A stretch of DNA of 45,638 nt from the NCBI GenBank assembly GCA_045130275.1, contig JBGUPL010000034.1, positions 1-45,638 on the forward strand, written 5' to 3'. Shown piece after piece: positions 6,422 to 15,587 of this stretch; position 1 is the stretch's first letter; each line of letters opens with the position of its first letter. Both the position numbers and the translations under genes were made by a program. Origin of the DNA: F23-D06 sp045130275 (lineage in GTDB: Bacteria; Bacteroidota; Bacteroidia; Bacteroidales; WCHB1-69). Under the pieces are notes generated by a model. The model did not search any database, was not told the DNA's origin, and saw only the letters and a program-made list of their open reading frames with translations.

Positions 6422-8659
6422 ATGGTAGAAGTAATCAATCATGGAGTTTATCTCCTCAATGGTACTGAAATCACCACCGAGCCTCAAAACATCACCGCAG
6501 ACGAGGCTCGTGAGAACACCATCGCCTATGGCATCTTACGTGCCCATGACGTGGATGGCGGTAAAGGCAAGAAGATGCGCATTCATTTCGATGCGCTTGC
6601 CTCGCATGATATTACCTACGTAGGTATCATCCAAACGGCCCGTGCCAGCGGATTGGAGAAGTTCCCTATTCCTTATGCTATGACCAACTGCCATAACTCG
6701 CTCTGCGCAGTGGGCGGCACCATCAACGAGGACGACCACGTGTTCGGTCTCTCGGCTGCCAAGAAGTACGGCGGCACCTACGTTCCTGCCAACCAAGCCG
6801 TCATCCACCAATATGTGCGTGAAGAGATGGCCAAGTGCGGCAACATGATCCTCGGTTCCGACAGCCACACCCGTTACGGCTCATTAGGCAATATGGGTGT
6901 TGGCGAAGGCGGCGGCGAGCTGGTGAAACAGCTGCTGAAGAACACTTGGGATGTCAACGCTCCTGAGGTCGTTCTGGTTTGGCTCGAAGGCACACCCAAG
7001 AAGGGTATTGGTCCGCACGACGTAGCTATCTCATTGGTGAAGGCCACTTTTGAGAGCGGTTGCGTGAAAAACAAGGTACTGGAATTTGCCGGTCCTGGCG
7101 TGAAAAACCTGCCTATTGACTTCCGCAACGGCATCGATGTGATGACCACCGAGACCACTTGCCTCAGCTCCATCTGGATTACCGATGACGAGGTGAAGCA
7201 CTATTATGAACTGCACAAACGTCCGCAGGACTACCGCGAACTGAAACCTGGTAAGGTGGCTTACTACGACATGATGATCCGCATTGACCTCTCCACGCAG
7301 GAGGCCATGATTGCCTTGCCGTTCCACCCATCGAACGCCTACACTATTCACGAATTGCAAGCAAATCCTGTTGAAATCATGAAGAAGATTGAGGAAGAGG
7401 CCAAAAAGCAATTTGGCGACAAGGTAGATGTTCACCTCGTTGACAAAGTGCGCGATGGAAAAGTGTATGCCGACCAAGGCATCATTGCTGGTTGTTCGGG
7501 CGGTATGTACGACAATCTCTCGGAGGCTGCTTCCATCCTGAAGGGCAAGACCATCGGCAACGACTATTTCACTATGTCGGCTTATCCGCAGTCAATGCCC
7601 GTATATATGGCCACCACACGCAGTGGCATCACAGAGGAACTCATCCAAAGCGGCGTAGTCATCAAGCCCGCCTTCTGCGGTCCTTGCTTCGGTGCTGGTG
7701 ATGTGCCGTCAAACAACGGTCTCAGTATCCGCCACACCACCCGTAACTTCCCGAACCGTGAAGGCTCCAAGCCTGGCCAAGGTCAGCTTTCGTTGGTCTG
7801 CCTGATGGATGCCCGTAGCATTGCTGCCACGGCTGCCAACGGAGGTGCCATCACTGCCGCCACCGATGTGGATTACACCGACAACCATAAACCCTACGAA
7901 TTTGATGCCAACATCTACCGCAGCCGTCTCTTCTACGGCTTCGGCAAGGAGAACCCGAAAGAGGAACTTCGTTATGGTCCCAACATCAAGGATTGGCCGA
8001 CGATGTATGAGATGCAGGAGAACATGCTGGTCGAGTTGGCCGCTGTCATCCACGATCCCGTGACCACCACCGACGAACTGATTCCTTCGGGTGAGACATC
8101 CTCGTACCGTTCCAACCCGTTGAAGCTCTCCGAGTTTGCCCTGAGCCGCCGCGTGCCCGAGTACGTCGGAATTTCAAAACGTATCCAGAAGGAAGACCTC
8201 GACCGTCGCGCTGGTAAGTGCCCAGAACACGTGTTGGAAGCTTTGAAGAAAGTGGGTGCTACTCCAGAAAACACCTCGTTCGGTTCGTGCGTGTATGCCA
8301 ACCGTCCCGGCGACGGCTCCGCTCGTGAGCAGGCTGCCTCTTGCCAGAAGGTGCTCGGTGGTGATGCCAATATCTGTATCGAATACGCCACCAAGCGTTA
8401 CCGCTCCAACTGCATCAACTGGGGTATCGTGCCATTCACTTTGGACAAGGATGTGGACTTCAGCTACGAACCCGGTGACATGGTGTTCGTGCCTGGTTTG
8501 CGTAAGGCCATCCTTGACGGCAAGGAAGACATCAACGCCAAGGTCATCAGCAAGAACGGTGTTCATGATCTGCACCTCAACTTCCAGAACCTCACCACCG
8601 ACGAACGCCAAATCTTGGCCGATGGCTGTTTGATGAATTATTACAAGAATAGGAAGTAG
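6422..8659 (+). CDS. acn: Aconitate hydratase
   Basis: A 745-residue [4Fe-4S] hydratase of the aconitase superfamily, interconverting citrate and isocitrate in the cytoplasm. Cluster ligands are visible as Cys358 (AGCSGG), Cys419 and Cys422 (FCGPCFGAGD). Other conserved stretches are GSDSHTRYG, GEGGGELVK, ALMDARS-type LMDARSIAATAAN, and the C-terminal swivel domain with GDGSAREQAA and YATKRYRSNCINWG. It starts 39 bp after citCG with no terminator between, so it is probably in the riboswitch-controlled operon. It is of the clade that begins with a HGVYLLNGTE segment, seen in Bacteroidetes and distinct from AcnB. The clade's substrate has not been tested here, but its position between citrate lyase and isocitrate dehydrogenase supports aconitase activity. 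Confidence 0.9.
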   Translation: MVEVINHGVYLLNGTEITTEPQNITADEARENTIAYGILRAHDVDGGKGKKMRIHFDALASHDITYVGIIQTARASGLEKFPIPYAMTNCHNSLCAVGGTINEDDHVFGLSAAKKYGGTYVPANQAVIHQYVREEMAKCGNMILGSDSHTRYGSLGNMGVGEGGGELVKQLLKNTWDVNAPEVVLVWLEGTPKKGIGPHDVAISLVKATFESGCVKNKVLEFAGPGVKNLPIDFRNGIDVMTTETTCLSSIWITDDEVKHYYELHKRPQDYRELKPGKVAYYDMMIRIDLSTQEAMIALPFHPSNAYTIHELQANPVEIMKKIEEEAKKQFGDKVDVHLVDKVRDGKVYADQGIIAGCSGGMYDNLSEAASILKGKTIGNDYFTMSAYPQSMPVYMATTRSGITEELIQSGVVIKPAFCGPCFGAGDVPSNNGLSIRHTTRNFPNREGSKPGQGQLSLVCLMDARSIAATAANGGAITAATDVDYTDNHKPYEFDANIYRSRLFYGFGKENPKEELRYGPNIKDWPTMYEMQENMLVELAAVIHDPVTTTDELIPSGETSSYRSNPLKLSEFALSRRVPEYVGISKRIQKEDLDRRAGKCPEHVLEALKKVGATPENTSFGSCVYANRPGDGSAREQAASCQKVLGGDANICIEYATKRYRSNCINWGIVPFTLDKDVDFSYEPGDMVFVPGLRKAILDGKEDINAKVISKNGVHDLHLNFQNLTTDERQILADGCLMNYYKNRK

Positions 8660-8726
8660 TGAATAGTAATCAGTCAATAGTTAAACAGTAAGAATTAAGA
8701 ATTTTAGAACAAAAATAAATAATAGT

Positions 8727-9938
8727 ATGGCAGAAAAAATCAAAATGACCACTCCGCTCGTGGAGATGGATGGTGACGAAATGACCCGCATCTTGTGGAA
8801 GATGATCAAGGACGAGCTCATCCTCCCATTTGTGGATTTGAAAACCGAATACTATGACCTCGGTCTGATGAAGCGCGACGAAAGTAACGATCAGATTACC
8901 ATCGACTCAGCGGAGGCCACCAAGAAATACGGTGTCGCCGTGAAGTGCGCTACCATCACCCCGAATGCCCAGCGCATGACGGAGTACAAACTGCATGAGA
9001 TGTGGAAATCACCCAACGGAACTATCCGTTCCATCCTGGACGGTACGGTTTTCCGCACCCCCATCATCATCGATAGCATCAAGCCCGTGGTGAAGAACTG
9101 GGAGAAGCCCATCACCATCGCTCGTCACGCTTATGGCGATGTGTATAAGAGTGTTGAAATGCGTGTTGATGAGCCCGGCGTGGCCAAGCTGGTCTTCGAC
9201 GGTGAGAGCGGCAAGCATGAAGAGATCGTGATTCAAAATTTCAAGGGTGCCGGTGTGCTGCAAGGCATGCACAACCTTGACAAGAGCATCCGCTCCTTCG
9301 CCCACAGCTGCTTCAAATTCGCTCTTGACACCCATCAGGACTTGTGGTTTTCAACGAAAGACACCATTTCGAAAAAGTACGACGCCCAGTTCCGTGTCAT
9401 TTTCGATGAGGTGTTTGAGGAGTACAAGGCCGAGTTCGAAAAACAAGGGTTGGAGTATTTCTACACCCTGATTGACGATGCCGTTGCCCGTGTCATCCGC
9501 TCGAAGGGCGGCTACATCTGGGCTTGCAAGAACTATGACGGCGATGTGATGAGCGATATGGTTTCCACCGCTTTCGGCTCGTTGGCCATGATGACTTCCG
9601 TGCTTGTCAGCCCCGACGGCAAGTATGAGTACGAGGCCGCCCATGGTACCGTGACCCGCCACTACTACAAGTACTTGAAGGGTGAGGAAACTTCCACTAA
9701 CCCGATGGCTACCATCTTCGCTTGGAGTGGTGCCTTGCGCAAACGTGGCGAAAAAGACGGCATTCAAGCCTTGCAGAATTTCGGCGACCAACTCGAAGGT
9801 GCCTGCTTCGATGTGCTCAACGAGGGCATCTGCACCAAGGACTTGGTGAACCTCATGGAAGGCATCACGCCGAAGCCAGTCAACACCACCGACTTTATCG
9901 CCGCCATTCGTGAGCGGTTGGAGAAGCGGTTGGCATAA
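8727..9938 (+). CDS. icd: NADP-dependent isocitrate dehydrogenase
   Basis: A 403-residue enzyme of the eukaryotic-like (type II) NADP-isocitrate dehydrogenase family, usual length about 405. It interconverts isocitrate and 2-oxoglutarate plus CO2. Motifs are EMDGDEMTRILW at the N terminus, the substrate loop KSPNGTIRSILDGTVFR, the metal-site region YDGDVMSDMV, and the NADP-binding EAAHGTVTRHY. The 67-bp gap after acn has no terminator. Together with citrate lyase and aconitase it can run reductively, fixing CO2 onto 2-oxoglutarate with NADPH, or oxidatively to supply glutamate precursors. Lack of a citrate transporter nearby favours an internal source of citrate. Confidence 0.95.
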   Translation: MAEKIKMTTPLVEMDGDEMTRILWKMIKDELILPFVDLKTEYYDLGLMKRDESNDQITIDSAEATKKYGVAVKCATITPNAQRMTEYKLHEMWKSPNGTIRSILDGTVFRTPIIIDSIKPVVKNWEKPITIARHAYGDVYKSVEMRVDEPGVAKLVFDGESGKHEEIVIQNFKGAGVLQGMHNLDKSIRSFAHSCFKFALDTHQDLWFSTKDTISKKYDAQFRVIFDEVFEEYKAEFEKQGLEYFYTLIDDAVARVIRSKGGYIWACKNYDGDVMSDMVSTAFGSLAMMTSVLVSPDGKYEYEAAHGTVTRHYYKYLKGEETSTNPMATIFAWSGALRKRGEKDGIQALQNFGDQLEGACFDVLNEGICTKDLVNLMEGITPKPVNTTDFIAAIRERLEKRLA

Positions 9939-9950
9939 ATTATCTTAAGT

Positions 9951-9979
9951 CTGTCAAAGGGGGACACACCCTTTGACAG
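9951..9979 (+). terminator. Hairpin between icd and the carboxyltransferase gene
   Basis: CTGTCAAAGGG (9951-9961) pairs perfectly with CCCTTTGACAG (9969-9979), loop GGACACA, followed by the pyrimidine-rich GCTTCTTTTC. The U-run is interrupted, so it may be a partial terminator or a processing/stability hairpin that lowers expression of the next gene relative to icd. Confidence 0.6.
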
Positions 9980-10008
9980 GCTTCTTTTCAGAAATAAAAG
10001 ATATAGTT

Positions 10009-11799
10009 ATGAGCAAGCAAATCAAATTCTGTCTCGTATATCGGGACATGTGGCAATCTTCCGGAAAGTACCAGCCCCGTGTGGACCAATTGGTGCGAGT
10101 CGCGCCTGCCATCATCGATTGTGGCTGTTTCGCCCGTGTAGAAACCAACGGAGGTGCTTTCGAGCAGGTCAACCTTCTGTATGGCGAAAACCCGAACAAG
10201 GCTGTCCGCGCATGGACAAAGCCATTACGTGAGGCCGGCATCCAGTGCCAGATGCTGGAACGTGCCCTCAACGCCCTCCGCATGGATCCCGTGCCCGCCG
10301 ATGTGCGCCGGCTTATGTTCAAGGTGAAAAAAGCGCAAGGTGTTGACATCGCCCGCTCCTTCTGCGGCCTCAACGACCATCGGAACCTTGAATTCTCCAT
10401 CAAATATGCCAAGGAAGCTGGCATGATTTCACAAGCTGCTCTCAGTATCACCTATTCGGATATTCACAATGTGGATTATTATATGGGGGTGGTAGATAAA
10501 TGCGTGGAATACGGTTGCGATGAGATCGGGTTAAAGGATATGGCCGGTGTGGGCCGTCCCGTCACTCTCGGAAAACTTGTGAGGGCTATCAAAGAGAAAT
10601 ATCCCCACCTTATTGTCCAGTATCACGGCCACACTGGTCCGGGATTTTCTGTCGCCTCCACCCTTGAGGTGGTTGAAGCCGGTGCCGACATCATCGACGT
10701 GGCCGTAGAACCCCTTTCTTGGGGTATGGTCCACCCCGATGTCATCACTATCCGGGCTATGCTCAAGGATGCAGGTTACGATGTGCCCGATATCAATATG
10801 AACGCCTACATGGAGGTACGCCGCCTCACCCAGGAATTTATGGACGATTTCCTCGGCTATTGGATCGACCCGAAGAACCGCATCTCCACCTCTCTGCTCG
10901 TCGGTTGCGGCCTGCCCGGAGGCATGATGGGTTCCATGATGGCCGACCTCAAGGGCGTGCATCGGGCCATCAACATGTCGCTCAAGAGCAAAGGGCAGAA
11001 AGAGCTTTCCGAGGATGAATTGCTTGTGAAATTGTTTGACGAAGTAGCCTACGTGTGGCCCAAAGTCGGCAACCCGCCGCTGGTAACCCCCTTCAGCCAA
11101 TACGTCAAGAACATCGCCCTGATGAATATCATGCAGATGGCACAGGGCAAAGAGCGTTTCAGTAACATGGATCAGAAACAGTGGGACATGATCCTCGGTA
11201 AGGCTGGAAAGCTGCCGGGCACTCTCGCCCCCGAAATCATCGCACTCGCCAGAGAGAAGGGGTTCGAGTTCTTCACCGACACCCCACAGAGCCACTACCC
11301 CGACGAGCTGCCTAAATATCGCAAAATGATGGAAGAGAACGGATGGGAAGTCGGTGACGACGAGGAAGAATTATTCGAATTGGCTATGCATGAACGTCAG
11401 TACATTGATTACAAGAGCGGTGTTGCCAAAAAGAACTTCCAGCGTGAACTTGAGGCCAAGATGCAGGCCTCCGATGTCAAAGTCATCGTCAAGGAGGTCA
11501 AGTTGCCCGAAGTGTTAAAGCAGGAAGTTATCGACAAGGTGAAGGAAAAAGAACCTGATGCCAAGCCTGTTGTCGCGCCCGTGAGCGGACAGCTGATTTG
11601 GGAGGTCGCAGTCGATGGTGAGAAATCCATGGCCAAACCTGTTGGAACTCGTTACAAAGAGGGCGACACCGTATGTTATGTGAGTGCTTACTACGGCATG
11701 GAACCTGTGGTTAGCCTTTTTGACGGTCAACTTTTAGAAGTAATCGTTGAACAGGGTCAAAAGGTGGAAAAAGGCGACGTGATTGCGTTCATCAAGTGA
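10009..11799 (+). CDS. Oxaloacetate decarboxylase / pyruvate carboxylase carboxyltransferase subunit, biotin lysine absent
   Basis: A 596-residue protein with a DRE-TIM carboxyltransferase barrel (LVYRDMWQSSGKYQ, ARVETNGGAFEQ, EIGLKDMAG, YHGHTGPG), the conserved PycB/OadA C-terminal helical domain, and a terminal barrel-sandwich domain (about 525-596). The family interconverts oxaloacetate and pyruvate through carboxy-biotin. In the terminal domain the usual AMKM biotinylation motif is replaced by AYYGME (about 560-565), so the lysine that would carry biotin is missing. Biotin would have to come from a separate carrier protein, not encoded here. ATG 10009 is chosen; an upstream in-frame ATG at 9973 lies inside the preceding hairpin. 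In context it would turn the oxaloacetate from citrate lyase into pyruvate. Confidence 0.85.
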   Translation: MSKQIKFCLVYRDMWQSSGKYQPRVDQLVRVAPAIIDCGCFARVETNGGAFEQVNLLYGENPNKAVRAWTKPLREAGIQCQMLERALNALRMDPVPADVRRLMFKVKKAQGVDIARSFCGLNDHRNLEFSIKYAKEAGMISQAALSITYSDIHNVDYYMGVVDKCVEYGCDEIGLKDMAGVGRPVTLGKLVRAIKEKYPHLIVQYHGHTGPGFSVASTLEVVEAGADIIDVAVEPLSWGMVHPDVITIRAMLKDAGYDVPDINMNAYMEVRRLTQEFMDDFLGYWIDPKNRISTSLLVGCGLPGGMMGSMMADLKGVHRAINMSLKSKGQKELSEDELLVKLFDEVAYVWPKVGNPPLVTPFSQYVKNIALMNIMQMAQGKERFSNMDQKQWDMILGKAGKLPGTLAPEIIALAREKGFEFFTDTPQSHYPDELPKYRKMMEENGWEVGDDEEELFELAMHERQYIDYKSGVAKKNFQRELEAKMQASDVKVIVKEVKLPEVLKQEVIDKVKEKEPDAKPVVAPVSGQLIWEVAVDGEKSMAKPVGTRYKEGDTVCYVSAYYGMEPVVSLFDGQLLEVIVEQGQKVEKGDVIAFIK

Positions 11800-11860
11800 A
11801 TGTTGACTACTTCGTGTTGGTTAGTGGTGTTATCGTTAAAGAAGTAAAAAACAATAGAAA

Positions 11861-12151
11861 ATGGGAAATTTCAGTATTTGGGAAGTTCTTTTCCTGCTCT
11901 GTTTTACGGTAAGCTGGCCAATTTCCATCGCCAAATCCTTGCGAACCAAGGTGGTGATTGGCAAAAGCCCGCTTTTTATGTCCTTGATTGTGTTGGGGTA
12001 CATCTTCGGCATCATCCACAAAGCATTTTATAGCCGTGACATTGTTATCTGGTTATACGTGTTCAACGGTACGTTAGTTGCCATTGACTTAGCGCTCTAT
12101 TTTGTATATATCGGTCGGAATCGCAGAGAGTTACAACAGAAAAAAAAATAA
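11861..12151 (+). CDS. Small three-helix membrane protein, PQ-loop/SemiSWEET-like
   Basis: A 96-residue protein with three predicted membrane helices (about 8-22, 36-54, 62-84) and a basic C terminus ending in a run of Lys. The first helix ends FTVSWPISIAKS and is followed by GKSPLFMSLIVLGY. The SWP..I..S...GKS pattern is what I recall from small bacterial PQ-loop/SemiSWEET-like proteins that dimerise to make a transporter. Its substrate cannot be read from the sequence. It lies 61 bp after the carboxyltransferase gene and about 85 bp before rex, which has its own promoter, so it is probably the last gene of the riboswitch operon. The intervening bases 11800-11840 hold a fragment of the TACTTCGTGTTGGTTA repeat also found at 23641-23798. 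Confidence 0.7.
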   Translation: MGNFSIWEVLFLLCFTVSWPISIAKSLRTKVVIGKSPLFMSLIVLGYIFGIIHKAFYSRDIVIWLYVFNGTLVAIDLALYFVYIGRNRRELQQKKK

Positions 12152-12169
12152 TTTTATGACTAAAAAATT

Positions 12170-12204
12170 TTTGTGTCCGACATATCAAAAAAAGTGTATT
12201 TTTG
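12170..12204 (+). promoter_or_regulatory. Promoter of rex-adhE
   Basis: TATTTTTG at 12197-12204, followed by CCGCC, matches the -7 core. TTTG at 12170-12173 is a plausible but slightly distant -33 element. The predicted transcript start is about 25 nt before the rex ATG. Confidence 0.65.
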
Positions 12205-12219
12205 CCGCCGAAATAAATA

Positions 12220-12233
12220 GATAAAAATTTATC
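12220..12233 (+). promoter_or_regulatory. Palindromic operator candidate just upstream of rex
   Basis: GATAAAAATTTATC, ending two bases before the rex start codon and downstream of the promoter. The same 14-mer recurs at the start of adhE (12979-12992), and a one-base variant lies at 20450-20463. Position fits autorepression by Rex, but it is not the canonical TTGTGAA-type Rex site. Confidence 0.5.
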
Positions 12234-12235
12234 GA

Positions 12236-12916
12236 ATGAAACAGAGGGAACAGTCTTTATTGGTGATGAAATCGACGCTCAGCCGTCTTCCGTTATATTA
12301 CGGTTATCTTGGCAGATTAGTTCAGGAAGGTGTTCCTTTCGTCTCTTCTGCCGTCATCGCTGACAGTCTAAACCTCAACCCTGTACTTGTACGTAAAGAT
12401 CTCGCAAGCGTCAGCAGTCAGCCGGGCCGCCCCAGACAAGGCTTTGAGGTAACCCAGCTTTATCATGATCTTGAAGAGTTTTTGGGTTACAATTGCAAAG
12501 ACGAAGCAGTCTTAGTGGGAGTAGGCAATGTGGGCCGTCTATTGTTAACATCTAAAAGTTTTGAGCGGTTGGGACTCAACATTGTTACGGCTTTCGACAA
12601 AGATGAAGACTTGCATGGACTCAAGATCAACGGCAAAACCATATTCCCAGTAGAGAAAATGTCGAATCTGATTCCGCGCCTCAACGTGAAAATCGGTATC
12701 ATCGCGGTTCCTGAAGATCAGGCACAAACGGTATGCGACCAACTCGTTGAAAGCGGCATTCTTGCAATTTGGAACTTTGCTTTTGCCCCTCTTAACGTGC
12801 CCCAAGGTATTTTGGTAAAGAATGAGAATCTCGCCATGTCGCTCGCAAACCTTTCCATGCAGTTGCGCAACAAGTTGCTGTACCAAAACGACCAATCAGA
12901 AAATTCATCAAATTAA
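12236..12916 (+). CDS. rex: Redox-sensing transcriptional repressor Rex
   Basis: A 226-residue homodimeric repressor that reads the NADH/NAD+ ratio. The N-terminal winged helix shows TLSRLPLYYGYLGRL and the recognition region NLNPVLVRKDLA. A Rossmann domain follows with VGVGNVGRLLL, the acidic AFDKDED after the second strand, and the C-terminal domain-swapped helix LAMSLANLSMQLRN. An alternative start at Met11 (MKSTLSRLP) would match the shortest family members. It sits directly upstream of adhE (26 bp), a classical Rex target, so Rex probably controls its own operon. A repeated palindrome overlaps its leader and the adhE start. Confidence 0.95.
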   Translation: MKQREQSLLVMKSTLSRLPLYYGYLGRLVQEGVPFVSSAVIADSLNLNPVLVRKDLASVSSQPGRPRQGFEVTQLYHDLEEFLGYNCKDEAVLVGVGNVGRLLLTSKSFERLGLNIVTAFDKDEDLHGLKINGKTIFPVEKMSNLIPRLNVKIGIIAVPEDQAQTVCDQLVESGILAIWNFAFAPLNVPQGILVKNENLAMSLANLSMQLRNKLLYQNDQSENSSN

Positions 12917-12942
12917 TAACCCTTATAGTTTATTATTGTAAT

Positions 12943-15561
12943 ATGAAGACCGAAAAAGAAAAGTCCGTGAAAGAAACCGATAAAAATTTATCGGTTAAAG
13001 AGGAGATTGACCTGCTTGTCCGCAATGCGGAGGAAGCGTTGAAGACGTATATCACCTTCGACCAAGAGCAGGTTGACAAGATTGTTTATGCTATGGCATT
13101 GGCAGGGCTTGACCAACACCGTGTACTTGCCCGCATGGCGCATGAGGAAACCCACAGAGGAGTGTATGAGGACAAGATTGTCAAGAACATCTTCGCCACC
13201 GAGTACATTTGGAACTCCATCAAGAATGAGAAAACCGTGGGTGTGGTTGAGGACAACGATATGGAAGGATATGTGGAGGTGGCCGAACCGGTGGGCATCG
13301 TGTGCGGTGTGACACCCGTGACCAACCCGACTTCCACAACGATGTTCAAATCGCTCATTTGTGCGAAAGCGCGCAATCCCATCATTTTCGGTTTCCATCC
13401 GTCGGCGCAACAGTCGTCAGCGGCTGCGGCCAAGGTAGTACGCGATGCGGCCATTGCGGCAGGTGCTCCTGAACACTGCATCCAATGGATTGAGCATCCC
13501 TCTATTGAGGCTACCATGGCACTGATGAATCATCCGAGTGTGTCGCTTATTTTGGCCACCGGCGGTTCGGGCATGGTGAAATCGGCTTACAGCTGCGGCA
13601 AACCGGCCCTTGGTGTGGGACCCGGCAACGCTCCCTGCTACATCGAGACCTCAGCCAATGTGAAACGTGCCTGTAACGACCTGATGATGTCCAAGACGTT
13701 CGACAACGGCATGATTTGTGCTTCCGAGCAGGCTGTCATCGTAGATAAGGTGATTCAAAACCTGTTTGAAGGCTATATGAAAGAAAATAGTTGCTACTTC
13801 CTGAATGACAGTGAGATCAAAAAGGTTTCCAAATTTGTCATCAATTCGGAAAAAGGAGCTGTGAACCCCGACGTGGTGGGCAAGTCGGCCTACTGGATTG
13901 CCGAACAATCTGGTGTGAAGGTGCCTGAGAACACCAAGATTTTGATTGCCCGTCTGAAAGACGTGGGTCCGGATTATCCGCTTTCGAGAGAAAAACTCTC
14001 TCCGGTACTGGCCTACTATGTGGTGAACAATCATGTGGAGGGTTTCGAGATGTGCCAGAAGATGCTCGATTTGGGCGGTCTCGGTCACACAGCCATTATT
14101 CACAGCACGAATGAGGACCTTATCCAAAAATTCGGAAAGGCCATGAAGGTGGGTCGTATCATCGTCAATTCGCCCTCCTCGCAAGGTGCCATCGGCGACA
14201 TCTATAATACCAATACGCCGTCGTTGACCCTCGGTTGTGGCTCATACGGTCACAACAGCACGACTGCCAACGTGTCAACCGTCAATTTAATCAACAAAAA
14301 GAAAATCGCAAAAAGAAGAGTGAATATGCAATGGTTCAAGATTCCGCCGAAGATTTATTTCGAATATGACTCCGTGCAATATTTGGAGAAGATGGAAGGT
14401 ATCACGAAGGCGTTCATCGTCAGCGATCCGATGATGGTGCAGCTGGGTTATGTGGACAAAGTGATCTATTATCTGAACAAGCGCCAGGAGACCTGCCATT
14501 ACCGCATTTTCTCGGATGTGGAACCCGATCCGGATGTGGAGACCGTCATGAGAGGTGTGGCCGACATGCGTCAATTCCAACCCGACGTGATTATTGCTTT
14601 GGGCGGCGGTTCCGCCATGGATGCGGCCAAGGGTATGTGGCTCTTCTACGAACATCCCGAGACTTCCTTCGACGGTTTGCGCCAGAAGTTCATGGACATC
14701 CGCAAGCGTGTGGTGAAATTCCCGCATCTTGGTTCCAAGTGCAAGATGGTGGCCATTCCTACCACTTCTGGTACCGGCAGCGAAGTGACCTCCTTCACGG
14801 TGATTACCGACAAAAAGAAGGGCATCAAGTATCCTCTTGCTGACTATGCCGTCACCCCCAATGTGGCCATCATTGATCCGCAGTTTGTGCTCTCCCTGCC
14901 GAAACGCGCTACCGCCGACACGGGCATGGACGTGCTTACCCACGCCATCGAGGCCTACATCTCGAATATGGCCAATGACTATACCGACGGTCTCGCTCTG
15001 CAAGCCATGGATTTGGTGTTCACCTACTTGAAACGAGCCTACGAAAATGGTCAGTTCGACTTGAAGGCTCGTGAGAAGATGCATAACGCTTCGTGTATCG
15101 CCGGCATGGCCTTCACCAATGCATTCCTCGGTCTCAACCACAGTATGGCTCACAAACTCGGCGGCGACTACCACATCCCGCACGGACGTGCCAACGCCAT
15201 CCTGTTACCTTACGTGGTGAAATACAACTCTTTAAAACCCAATAAATTTGTTCCGTTCCCGAAATACGAACGTTTCATCGCCGATGAAAAATTGGCCAAA
15301 GCTGCCCGCTTCTTAGGCTTCGGTGGTAAAACCAACGAGGAAAGCGTGGACAACCTCATCGCGGCCATTCGTCAACTGATGCGCGACATGAACATGCCGA
15401 TGAGTATCCAGGCGGAGGGTGTGGATGAGAAGGTGTTCATGGACAACATCATGACTCTTTCTGACAAAGCGCATGATGACCAGTGTACGGGTGCTAACCC
15501 CAAATATCCGTTAGTAACTGAAATTGCTGAGATTTATAGAAAAGCCTATTACGGTGAATAA
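12943..15561 (+). CDS. adhE: Bifunctional acetaldehyde-CoA/alcohol dehydrogenase
   Basis: An 872-residue fusion, usual AdhE size. Residues about 20-445 form the CoA-acylating aldehyde dehydrogenase half with catalytic Cys259 (NGMICASEQAVI) and the substrate-channel motif around PVTNPTSTT. Residues about 460-872 form the iron-dependent alcohol dehydrogenase half (LGGGSAMDAAKGM, TTSGTGSEVTSF, and metal His in HAIEAYIS, GLNHSMAHKLGG and HIPHGRANA). It reduces acetyl-CoA to ethanol using two NADH in the cytoplasm, as spirosomes. It begins with a Lys/Glu-rich N-terminal extension of about 20 residues; a perfect 22-bp palindrome lies in its codons 11-18. Encoded 26 bp after rex, so NADH-responsive expression is likely. 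Confidence 0.96.
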   Translation: MKTEKEKSVKETDKNLSVKEEIDLLVRNAEEALKTYITFDQEQVDKIVYAMALAGLDQHRVLARMAHEETHRGVYEDKIVKNIFATEYIWNSIKNEKTVGVVEDNDMEGYVEVAEPVGIVCGVTPVTNPTSTTMFKSLICAKARNPIIFGFHPSAQQSSAAAAKVVRDAAIAAGAPEHCIQWIEHPSIEATMALMNHPSVSLILATGGSGMVKSAYSCGKPALGVGPGNAPCYIETSANVKRACNDLMMSKTFDNGMICASEQAVIVDKVIQNLFEGYMKENSCYFLNDSEIKKVSKFVINSEKGAVNPDVVGKSAYWIAEQSGVKVPENTKILIARLKDVGPDYPLSREKLSPVLAYYVVNNHVEGFEMCQKMLDLGGLGHTAIIHSTNEDLIQKFGKAMKVGRIIVNSPSSQGAIGDIYNTNTPSLTLGCGSYGHNSTTANVSTVNLINKKKIAKRRVNMQWFKIPPKIYFEYDSVQYLEKMEGITKAFIVSDPMMVQLGYVDKVIYYLNKRQETCHYRIFSDVEPDPDVETVMRGVADMRQFQPDVIIALGGGSAMDAAKGMWLFYEHPETSFDGLRQKFMDIRKRVVKFPHLGSKCKMVAIPTTSGTGSEVTSFTVITDKKKGIKYPLADYAVTPNVAIIDPQFVLSLPKRATADTGMDVLTHAIEAYISNMANDYTDGLALQAMDLVFTYLKRAYENGQFDLKAREKMHNASCIAGMAFTNAFLGLNHSMAHKLGGDYHIPHGRANAILLPYVVKYNSLKPNKFVPFPKYERFIADEKLAKAARFLGFGGKTNEESVDNLIAAIRQLMRDMNMPMSIQAEGVDEKVFMDNIMTLSDKAHDDQCTGANPKYPLVTEIAEIYRKAYYGE
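12975..12996 (+). promoter_or_regulatory. Perfect 22-bp palindrome inside the 5' end of adhE
   Basis: Ten-base half-sites AACCGATAAA and TTTATCGGTT flank a central AA. The core is identical to the palindrome before rex. Located about 32 bp into the adhE coding sequence, it could bind a repressor as a roadblock. The 2-base centre makes an RNA hairpin with the full stem unlikely. Confidence 0.5.
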
Positions 15562-15587
15562 TATTAGTTAGGTTGTAGATAAGAGGT

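Noticed and set aside
12130..12943. Canonical TTGTGAA-N4-TTCACAA Rex site
   Set aside because: I found no such site near rex or adhE; only the GATAAAAAWTTATC palindrome is reported as a candidate.
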